Shown in pieces: positions 34,275 to 40,922 of a stretch of 64,000 nt of DNA. This DNA comes from Secundilactobacillus odoratitofui DSM 19909 = JCM 15043 (GTDB lineage Bacteria; Bacillota; Bacilli; Lactobacillales; Lactobacillaceae), in NCBI RefSeq assembly GCF_001434895.1, contig NZ_AZEE01000027.1, positions 307,360 through 371,359 of the forward strand, read 5' to 3'. The position numbers were made by a program, and so were the translations under genes. The first letter of the stretch is position 1. Every line of letters starts with the position of its first letter. The notes below the pieces were generated by a model. The model was not told where the DNA came from. It worked only from the letters and a program-made list of their open reading frames with translations, and searched no databases.

Positions 34275-36410
34275 ATGCGCAACCTTTTCAACCTGATTAA
34301 AACCGACTTCAGACGCATTTTTCATACGCGTTCTATACTGATCACCCTACTGGCATTTGCCCTCATACCAATGCTGTACGCCGTGCTTAACATCCAAGTT
34401 TCCTGGAATCCGTACTCGCCGAAGAATACCAGCCGCCTCAAAATTGCCGTTGTGAACAGCGATGAGGGGGGCTCGTTGAAGGGTAAAACGTTCAATGTCG
34501 GTGACCGAATCATCAAACAATTGAAGCAAAACCACGATATCAACTGGGTAATCACCAACGACTGGGCCGCTAACAACGGACTGGATAATGGTAAGTACTA
34601 TGCGATGATCGAAATTCCAACTGATTTCTCGTCGAAACTATCGACCTTCGCTACAAGTGATCCGCAGAAACCCAGCGTAATTTATAAATCAAACGAAAAA
34701 TTAAATCCTGCCGCCACCAAGATCATTGGTCAAGCACAAAGTACCTTAACGGACACCATTCGCCAAAACTTCATCAAAACCGGCTCCAAAGAAGCGCTCC
34801 AAATCGCCAACCAGGTCGGTGAAAAAGTGCAGACGAAGAAACCAGAGATTTTGCAAATCCGTAGTTCACTGACGGATGCAATCAGCACCATTAACAAAAC
34901 CCAAAAGACCTTGCAAGACGTGAACAAGACCAACCTAAAAACTAAAGCAGCCCTGCAAGAAGTCAAAACCAATATCCCTAAAATTTCCAGTCAAATTGAT
35001 GATCTTCAAGCGGTGATCAATAACACCAAGTCGCTGAATTCATCAACGCAACAACTGAACAGCTCGTTAAAAACCACGTTGGCTAACGGTATAAATTCCC
35101 TTCAATCTCAGGGCACCAAGCTTCAAAACACACTAAACGCTCTGCCATCTGGAAGTGTCTCTAAGACAACTTTAAACAGCACAACGTCAACAACCACGTC
35201 TCTACTCAACGGTATCAACGACACACTCAGTGACAACCTGCGTGTCTTAGATATCATTAATAACTTCATCCCCAACAACCGAACCACTGCACTGATCAAA
35301 TCGATTGGTTCGGCTAAGCAAAACATTAATAAGCAAAAAGGTTTAGTGAAGCAATTAAAGGCAACCAATTCGACTGCTAAGCAAAAGTCGTTGATCACAC
35401 AACTTAAGGCTGCCGCCAACACGCTCAACACCGATTTAGATAACACTTACACTGATTTTAACGCCACAACTAGCCCAGCGCTGGACAGCCTTAATAACAC
35501 GTTGAGTAATAACTTGAACGGTAGCAGTAACGTCGTTCAGTCCATGAAATCGGTATTACCTGAATTAAAAGCTTTGGCAAACGCTGGCAGCATCACTACC
35601 TCACAAACCAGCGACATCAGCCAACGTTTAGGCAAGGTCAAAACGACGCTGAAGGCGCTCAACAGTCAGATGAGTTTTCTAAACGAGAAGAACCTTGATT
35701 CAGTGATCAAGTTATTGGGGACTGATCCAAGTTTATCCAACATTTTGTCGTCACCAATCAAACTTCAGACTAAAGAAGTCTACCACATGAAAAACTTCGG
35801 ATGGCAGGTGACACCGTTCTATACCGTCCTCGCACTCTGGATCGGTTCGCTCTTGCTATCAACCATTTTGGCTTGGAAATACATTTTGCCAGATGACAAG
35901 AACGGGTTGCACCGGCCAAACCTCCTAGAGTCGTACCTCGGTAAGCTCACAGTTTACCTCAGCATGGGCTTCTTCCAAGCCACTTTCGCCTTTATTGGTG
36001 AGATTGCGTTAGGCGTTCGACCGGCGCACTGGTTCTTATTCTTACTGGCGTTTTACGCGGTCAGTTTTACGTTTACCATTATGATGTTCAACCTAGTCTT
36101 TATGTTTGGTAATGCCGGAAAAGTAATCATTGTCTTGCTGATGCTGATACAATTATTCGGTACTGGTGGTGTGTATCCACTGGAGGTCGTGCCAAAAGAC
36201 CTGGCCGCTCTGGCGCCGTTCGTGCCGTTCACCTATGGTATTCAGCTCTTCCGTGAAGTCATGACGACACCTAACTGGGCTGTCATCGGCCACGACGTTT
36301 TGATGTTATTCGTCTTCATCGTGGTCTTCACTGCCATCATGCCGCTTCGACGCGTGTTCGAGAAGCGTGTTTACCAGATGGAAGAGGATTTGAGGAAGTC
36401 GCGGTTATGA
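34275..36410 (+). CDS. YhgE/Pip-family membrane protein 2
   Basis: A 711-residue paralogue of the protein at 30859-33024 with the same plan: an N-terminal membrane helix, WNPYSPKNTSRLKIAVVNSD, KYYAMIEIPTDFSSKLSTF, a long Asn/Lys/Thr coiled-coil region (170-490) and six C-terminal helices (FYTVLALWIGSLLLSTI onward). GGAGG lies 6 bases before the ATG. The family may export or handle cell-surface material. The two copies are divergent around a secreted protein and are not identical, so they are old duplicates rather than a recent copy. Confidence 0.85.
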   Translation: MRNLFNLIKTDFRRIFHTRSILITLLAFALIPMLYAVLNIQVSWNPYSPKNTSRLKIAVVNSDEGGSLKGKTFNVGDRIIKQLKQNHDINWVITNDWAANNGLDNGKYYAMIEIPTDFSSKLSTFATSDPQKPSVIYKSNEKLNPAATKIIGQAQSTLTDTIRQNFIKTGSKEALQIANQVGEKVQTKKPEILQIRSSLTDAISTINKTQKTLQDVNKTNLKTKAALQEVKTNIPKISSQIDDLQAVINNTKSLNSSTQQLNSSLKTTLANGINSLQSQGTKLQNTLNALPSGSVSKTTLNSTTSTTTSLLNGINDTLSDNLRVLDIINNFIPNNRTTALIKSIGSAKQNINKQKGLVKQLKATNSTAKQKSLITQLKAAANTLNTDLDNTYTDFNATTSPALDSLNNTLSNNLNGSSNVVQSMKSVLPELKALANAGSITTSQTSDISQRLGKVKTTLKALNSQMSFLNEKNLDSVIKLLGTDPSLSNILSSPIKLQTKEVYHMKNFGWQVTPFYTVLALWIGSLLLSTILAWKYILPDDKNGLHRPNLLESYLGKLTVYLSMGFFQATFAFIGEIALGVRPAHWFLFLLAFYAVSFTFTIMMFNLVFMFGNAGKVIIVLLMLIQLFGTGGVYPLEVVPKDLAALAPFVPFTYGIQLFREVMTTPNWAVIGHDVLMLFVFIVVFTAIMPLRRVFEKRVYQMEEDLRKSRL

Positions 36411-36433
36411 TTAATGTATTTTAGTTCAACACG

Positions 36434-36466
36434 AAGCACTCATCGACTACGGTGAGTGCTTTTTAT
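36434..36466 (+). terminator. Terminator of Pip gene 2
   Basis: A 9-bp stem (AAGCACTCA with TGAGTGCTT), a 10-base loop and a T-run. Confidence 0.85.
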
Positions 36467-36489
36467 ATTGTAGTACTGGTTAGACGTTA

Positions 36490-36690
36490 ACTGCCGCCTC
36501 CGGCAGCCAGTGGGGTTGGGCGTTAGATGCTGTGGGACCGGTTTCAGCCGCTAACGCGTCTTCCACCTCGCGTCAGAGCCTTGCCAAGTACGCAAGTCTC
36601 TGACCCGTCCAGTACTTGTAACCGCTACGCGCTAACAAGTACTAGTCGCTGCTACTAACGCCCAACCCCACTGACTGCACTCCGGCTTAC
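36490..36690 (+). repeat. Structured repeat family 2, copy F1
   Basis: Outer 19-bp perfect arms at 36508-36526 and 36655-36673 (CAGTGGGGTTGGGCGTTAG and its complement) enclose the motif GCTGTGGGACCGG (36529-36541), CCACCTCG, a second stem (GTCAGAG/CTCTGAC), CGTCCA, a third stem (AGTACTTGT/ACAAGTACT) and CGCTGCT. The same order of motifs with different stem sequences is found at 37004-37171 and 52100-52325. Confidence 0.7.
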
Positions 36691-37003
36691 CATAATGTCA
36701 AACTAAACAGTTACTTTACTTTGTCCAATCATTCAAAACACAGTGCCTATTGAAAAATAGGTGCACTGTGACGTGAACCTCAAGTTGGACAACCATTCAA
36801 ATCTGGAGGTCTGACTATGATTAACTTCAATAATTAGCTCGTCGCCCGTTCAATCAACGTACAAAATGACCGCTTCAATTCGCTATGAATGCGCCTATTT
36901 TATAATAGGTCGTGTATTCATCTCTCAAGTTAATGGACACCTGAGCTTCAACACACACTCAAACATCCAAGAGATATCCCTACCTCTTCGTAACGAAAAC
37001 GGA
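36691..37003. other. Non-coding stretch between two structured repeats
   Basis: It contains nested inverted repeats (TTGTCCAA/TTGGACAA around CACAGTG/CACTGTG, about 36719-36791). A six-codon frame MINFNN (36817-36837) follows with a strong GGAGG site. It may be the remnant of a gene or a short leader peptide. No larger gene is supported. Confidence 0.35.
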
Positions 37004-37171
37004 GACAAGCGGGCTTTTTTCGCAGCAGTGACAAGTGGCACTTGGCGCTTTAGCGCTTAGAGCCACTGGACGGTTCTAAGACTCGGCCTTTGAGGCTTAG
37101 AACCGAAGCGGAAGCCCCGTGCCTTCCGGGGCTGCAGCTGGTCCCACAGCAGCGAAAAAAGCCCGCTTGTC
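37004..37171 (-). repeat. Structured repeat family 2, copy F2
   Basis: Perfect 20-bp outer arms (37004-37023 and 37152-37171) enclose, on the minus strand, GCTGTGGGACC, CCGCTTCG, a second stem GGTTCTAAG/CTTAGAACC, CGTCCA, a third stem GTGGC/GCCAC and TCACTGCT. The order is as in copies F1 and F3; the stems are unrelated in sequence but remain paired. Confidence 0.75.
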
Positions 37172-37232
37172 GAAGTGACAGTGGGCGTAGCGCACGTATT
37201 TTTTTAATTTTATGTCTGAACAATATCCATAG

Positions 37233-37263
37233 AAAAAGGCCGCATGACCTTCGTCATACGACC
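37233..37263 (-). terminator. Terminator of ABC transporter operon
   Basis: On the minus strand an 11-bp stem with wobbles (GGTCGTATGAC with GTCATGCGGCC), a GAAG loop and TTTTT. Confidence 0.85.
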
Positions 37264-37273
37264 AAATAGTAAT

Positions 37274-38050
37274 TTATAAGTTACGTTGCGTAAACACTTT
37301 ATACCCCGCCCACAAAAACAGCGCAATATAAATGACGTTACCCAACAACATTTGCCAAGCTTGCATGTTCAACAACGGCTGATAGACCCCTGGGTGCGCA
37401 AGCATCTGCGGATAAAGGAGCATAGTCAGTGGATTCCACTTCGTCCAGTCCCATTTTTGAATCAGCATGGTCAATAATTGGGTCACAATGTTAGTGGCAA
37501 AGTAGCCAATAATCCCAACTGAAACCGCAGCCGCCGAGTTCGTAAACAGGTTGGCCAATAGAAATACCAAGCTCAGCAACAGCCACAACGTGATGAAGGT
37601 GGCAGCCGAAACTTCTAAGCTTTGAGCAAAAATGCTCAGCCCGTGGCCCGCACTCTGGTGGATACTTAGCTGGTGTCGGAAAAGCATCAGTTTTAACAAC
37701 ATAGCCACACCCAAACTTAAGATGTACCAGTATACACTGTACAAGAGCATCGCCAACCACTTGCTGACCAAAATTTGGCCACGACTATAACGTCTATATA
37801 AGACTTGTTTCATCGTGCCAAACTGAAATTCCATGGTGATGATGGTCGCAGTCGCCGCAATCATGTAAAAAATAATGATGGGACGTGCAAAGTACAGCGA
37901 CTCAAAGGTGCTGGCTGGCACAAACGTCTTTGGATAAACTTTCGATAAAATTGCGAATAAAATCTCAACCGCAACCAAAAAGCCCGTGCTGATCCACGTA
38001 CTTTTCTTACGGGTAAGTTTAAAAATTTCTTGTCTTACTAAGGTCCCCAA
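37274..38050 (-). CDS. ABC-2 type transporter permease
   Basis: A 258-residue membrane protein with six hydrophobic helices and the polar start RQEIFKLTRKKSTWIS typical of BcrB/ABC-2 permeases. It is the membrane partner of the ATPase encoded 34 bases upstream. The TTG at 38050 is chosen because GAGGT lies 7 bases before it; an in-frame extension overlaps the ATPase gene. The pair resembles bacitracin/lantibiotic-resistance exporters, though the substrate is unknown. Confidence 0.82.
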   Translation of the reverse strand: MGTLVRQEIFKLTRKKSTWISTGFLVAVEILFAILSKVYPKTFVPASTFESLYFARPIIIFYMIAATATIITMEFQFGTMKQVLYRRYSRGQILVSKWLAMLLYSVYWYILSLGVAMLLKLMLFRHQLSIHQSAGHGLSIFAQSLEVSAATFITLWLLLSLVFLLANLFTNSAAAVSVGIIGYFATNIVTQLLTMLIQKWDWTKWNPLTMLLYPQMLAHPGVYQPLLNMQAWQMLLGNVIYIALFLWAGYKVFTQRNL

Positions 38051-38084
38051 TTCAACTACCTCTTTCAAAAAATAACGGTTATCG

Positions 38085-39014
38085 CTATGCTTGCTCTTTA
38101 GCGAGTTTTTGAGCAACACGGTACTGCTTCAAGACTTCTAATAACGAGCTTTCGAGGTTTCCCTCCAAGCGTTTAACATCCATAATCTCAATGTCAGCCT
38201 CAACTAAAGTCCGAAGCACCTGAGGCATCGTCTCATCATCGGTGGCAACGACTTCCAGCCGTGGATCTGCGGTCATCTTGAACTTGGCCTTCTTGAGTAT
38301 CTGACGAGCTGTTTTGTCGTCATTGGTTGCCAGCATAATGGTCTGCTTGCCCTGAGAAGCCAGCAATTGGTGCATGGTGGTTTGCTGGACAATGGCGCCT
38401 TGATCGATAATCAGTAAATCACTGGCGAGTTGTTGAAGTTCACTTAGAATGTGGGACGAAATTAGAAAAGTCGTTCCCCGTTGTGATTCTGAAATAATTA
38501 AATCACGCAAATCTTTAGTCGCTTCCGGATCCAACCCGTTCATCGGTTCATCCAAAATCACCAGGTCTGGAAAGTTCACCAGTGCCAGCGCAATCCCTAA
38601 TTTTTGTTTCATTCCCAGTGAATAGCCCTTGGTCTTACGCTTGATGTAACTATCCATATTAAGCTGTGAAATAATTTCTTGAATGTGGATCAATTGGTGA
38701 TCCCCATCAGCAAAAAGCTGCAAGTGATCCCAGCCGGTCAAAAATGGATAAATGCCCGGATATTCAATCAAAGCGCCAACTTTACTGAGTGCTGCGTGGC
38801 TTGCAGGTGTCACCGTTTGATTGGCAATTTTAATCTCACCAGACTGATAATTGATCAAGCCCAAAATGGCCTTCATAATGGTTGATTTACCCGCACCGTT
38901 TGGACCGACTAAGCCCACAATGTGGCCCTTCTCGACGGTAAACGAGACGTCATGCAAAACGTGCTTGTTACCGAAACTTTTATTCAGATTCTGCACGGAT
39001 AAAATACTGCTCAT
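38085..39014 (-). CDS. ABC transporter ATP-binding protein (BcrA-like)
   Basis: A 309-residue ATPase. Walker A GPNGAGKST, signature YSLGMKQKLGIA, Walker B LVILDEPMNGLDPEA and the switch histidine (LISSHILSEL) are intact. The C-terminal 90 residues follow the usual regulatory extension of antibiotic-peptide exporters. It works with the permease at 37274. The ribosome binding site TTGGGAGG (minus strand of 39020-39027) is perfectly complementary to the CCTCCCAA loops of the hairpin RNAs at 49.5 and 52.9 kb, so it is a candidate target. Confidence 0.92.
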   Translation of the reverse strand: MSSILSVQNLNKSFGNKHVLHDVSFTVEKGHIVGLVGPNGAGKSTIMKAILGLINYQSGEIKIANQTVTPASHAALSKVGALIEYPGIYPFLTGWDHLQLFADGDHQLIHIQEIISQLNMDSYIKRKTKGYSLGMKQKLGIALALVNFPDLVILDEPMNGLDPEATKDLRDLIISESQRGTTFLISSHILSELQQLASDLLIIDQGAIVQQTTMHQLLASQGKQTIMLATNDDKTARQILKKAKFKMTADPRLEVVATDDETMPQVLRTLVEADIEIMDVKRLEGNLESSLLEVLKQYRVAQKLAKEQA

Positions 39015-39131
39015 GGTAACCTCCCAAAGATGGTATTAACTTCATATATTTAACCATATCGTCGAAATTGAAACAAGTAAGCGCCCACTTGATTTAATCA
39101 CGTTGTCACCTGCTTTGTCTCAATACGATAA

Positions 39132-39180
39132 CACGAAAATAAGCTACTTTCATGATAATCGTGAAAGTAGCTTATTTCAG
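39132..39180. terminator. Bidirectional terminator
   Basis: A 16-bp stem (GAAAATAAGCTACTTTC arm against GAAAGTAGCTTATTTC) ends the LytTR/LiaF-like operon. Confidence 0.85.
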
Positions 39181-39189
39181 TTGATTGAA

Positions 39190-39945
39190 CTAAACATAAC
39201 GAATATTTAAGCCTGATAGTGATGCTTGGCCACGTAAGTAAATCGTTTTAGTGATCACGGTGTCCTCACCGTAGTCCTGGACACCACTTAACATTGCGCC
39301 AATTTCGTTCACAATATGCCACTCACGCGGAATGTAGAGCTCGATGCCACTTAACCGGGCGTTAACGTTGATCACAGCGTCGTCAACTAAGTCAGCATGT
39401 TCAAAATAGACTTTGACGCCGGACATATCTGACACAATGTTAACTTGTTCGATATCATCTCCCTGAACATAGCGAATGCTGTTACTCATCCGACTTTCGA
39501 TATCCACCTGCGTCGCATCACTGGACACCGTTTCAGTATCAACCATCCCGCCATGATGAAAGCCATTAGCGTGTGGTCCACCATGCCAGTGATGATGCCC
39601 TTTTCCAGCGTTCTTCATTTGTTTCAGCCACCAATTATGGCGTGGTCGAAAAAAGATGATCGACAAGCCAATCGTCAGCAAAATGGCAATCCCCAGAATC
39701 GTCCAGGGCGCCAGTTTGGCAATCCCCAGCGGACCGGCATACAAAATACTTAAAAATGCCACCGAGAACACAGTCCCACCAATGCTTAACATGATCAGGC
39801 TCTGAATCAGTGCACCCGCTAGTACCAACGTTGCAATCACAGTCCAAAAACCTAAGTGGTAAGAGATCAGTCCCATCTGACTCACGCCTAATAAAATGGC
39901 ACCTAAGATGAAGAACGTGCCCCAAAACCAATTTCGACTCCTCAT
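39190..39945 (-). CDS. LiaF-like membrane protein
   Basis: A 251-residue protein with four hydrophobic helices in the first 100 residues, a His-rich loop (GKGHHHWHGGPHANGFHHGG) and a C-terminal beta-repeat domain (VNIVSDMSGVKVYFEHADLV through LRGQASLSGLNIRYV) matching the LiaF/DUF2154 cell-envelope-stress domain. LiaF normally holds the LiaRS system off; here the partner is a LytTR regulator instead, with which it overlaps by 4 bases. The His-rich loop could bind metal. Confidence 0.75.
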   Translation of the reverse strand: MRSRNWFWGTFFILGAILLGVSQMGLISYHLGFWTVIATLVLAGALIQSLIMLSIGGTVFSVAFLSILYAGPLGIAKLAPWTILGIAILLTIGLSIIFFRPRHNWWLKQMKNAGKGHHHWHGGPHANGFHHGGMVDTETVSSDATQVDIESRMSNSIRYVQGDDIEQVNIVSDMSGVKVYFEHADLVDDAVINVNARLSGIELYIPREWHIVNEIGAMLSGVQDYGEDTVITKTIYLRGQASLSGLNIRYV

Positions 39946-40391
39946 TGTTTGTCCTCCAATCGTTGTCTTAGCACCGGATAGTACTTTCGTGAAACGTAGA
40001 CTTGTTTTTGGGTTTGTTGAAACTCGACTAAACTGCTCGAAATAGAGTGCGTGAGCGCAAAAATCTTATCAATGTTTAAAATCGCTGACTTTGAGATTCG
40101 CATAAACGTCCCTGGCAACTGATTTTCTAACTCATACAAGTGTTGATGCGTTTCAAAAATATCGTCCACCGTGTGCGCGTTTACCTGACGGCCCTCGGTC
40201 TCAAAAAACAAGATGTCGTCCAGCGCCAAGTAATACTCCGTCGCACCTTTATAGAATCGCAGCTGCAACTTTGCATCTTCCGCTGTCTGAAGTTGCTGAT
40301 AGAGTTGTTGCACCGTTTCGTCAAGAGCTGGTGCCTTGATCACCACTTCTTTTTCAGTCAACGATTCATCGATTTCAATTCGAACTTTCAC
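39942..40391 (-). CDS. LytTR-domain DNA-binding regulator
   Basis: A 149-residue protein. The C-terminal 100 residues are a LytTR domain (YYLALDDILFFETEGRQVNAHT, LPGTFMRISKSAILNI, QVYVSRKYYPVLRQRL). No receiver domain is present, so this is the stand-alone type usually paired with a DUF3021 membrane protein. Here the partner is a LiaF-like protein read from the overlapping ATGA. The regulator probably controls its own operon. Confidence 0.85.
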   Translation of the reverse strand: MKVRIEIDESLTEKEVVIKAPALDETVQQLYQQLQTAEDAKLQLRFYKGATEYYLALDDILFFETEGRQVNAHTVDDIFETHQHLYELENQLPGTFMRISKSAILNIDKIFALTHSISSSLVEFQQTQKQVYVSRKYYPVLRQRLEDKQ

Positions 40392-40493
40392 GGCTACTCC
40401 CGCCCCCTCCGTGTTACTAGTTAACGCTATTTTACCCTATGAGTAAATACCGCGTGCGTAAGTGGTGAGGTTTGGGGGGTAAGTGGCAAAATC

Positions 40494-40573
40494 AGAGTGA
40501 GATAAAAGTCGTTTAGCACCCAGAATAGAAGGCCTTCTATAGCCGGGTGCTGACTTTTATCGCGGATTTCGGC
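40494..40573 (+). repeat. Structured repeat family 1, copy C
   Basis: AGAGTG, outer stem GATAAAAGTC, bulge GTTT, AGCACCC, an inner AGAAGGCCTTCT palindrome, then GGGTGCT-GACTTTTATC and GCGGATTTCGGC. Confidence 0.75.
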
Positions 40574-40621
40574 AATTTTAAATAAAAGAAACTATGGTAG
40601 CCGAATCAATCGCCCTAACCA

Positions 40622-40754
40622 AAATTGGTATACCCAACTCTAAAATAAGTAAATCGGTTTAAATAATACGTCACAATAGCCTTCAAAAATTTAATATTGC
40701 GTATTATTCAGCAAGTGGTATACTCATAATCGAAATCAACACAAATTGGTATAC
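40622..40754 (+). promoter_or_regulatory. Putative operators upstream of the sulfoquinovose operon
   Basis: Three copies of an AATTGGTATAC-like element occur (40622-40633, 40713-40723 in the form AAGTGGTATAC, and 40743-40754); the first extends to the palindrome GGTATACC. Between them are the inverted arms AATAATACG (40662-40670) and CGTATTATT (40700-40708). They look like binding sites of a sugar-operon regulator (GntR- or LacI-type). No such regulator gene is adjacent. Confidence 0.55.
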
Positions 40755-40823
40755 GTTTAATAATGCTATTTTAAATGAATAATGTACGATTTTTAAGCAA
40801 TCGGTCTATATACAATTACGGTT

Positions 40824-40837
40824 TGTTAACGTTAATA
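40824..40837 (+). promoter_or_regulatory. cre-like site
   Basis: TGTTAACGTTAATA matches the CcpA catabolite-repression consensus at about 12 of 14 positions. It would place the sulfoquinovose operon under carbon control. Confidence 0.4.
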
Positions 40838-40855
40838 ATTAACTATTTTGACCCA

Positions 40856-40872
40856 TTTAAGGTCACTTTAAG
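40856..40872 (+). promoter_or_regulatory. Perfect CiaR-type direct repeat upstream of the operon
   Basis: TTTAAG-GTCAC-TTTAAG matches the streptococcal CiaR binding site TTTAAG-N5-TTTAAG exactly. The 10-base offset to a -10 box seen at the two hairpin-RNA promoters leads here only to a weak TAGGCT; a better CATACT lies 21 bases downstream. Confidence 0.5.
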
Positions 40873-40922
40873 TTATTTCCCTTAGGCTGATTGCATACTA
40901 AAAATCGAATTGGAGGCCCCCT

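Noticed and set aside
36866-37060. 64-codon frame between the family 2 repeats
   Set aside because: No ribosome binding site, and it runs into the arm of repeat copy F2.
36508-37171. The long inverted repeats as insertion-sequence ends
   Set aside because: No transposase frame lies between or near them, and the arm sequences differ between copies while pairing is kept.
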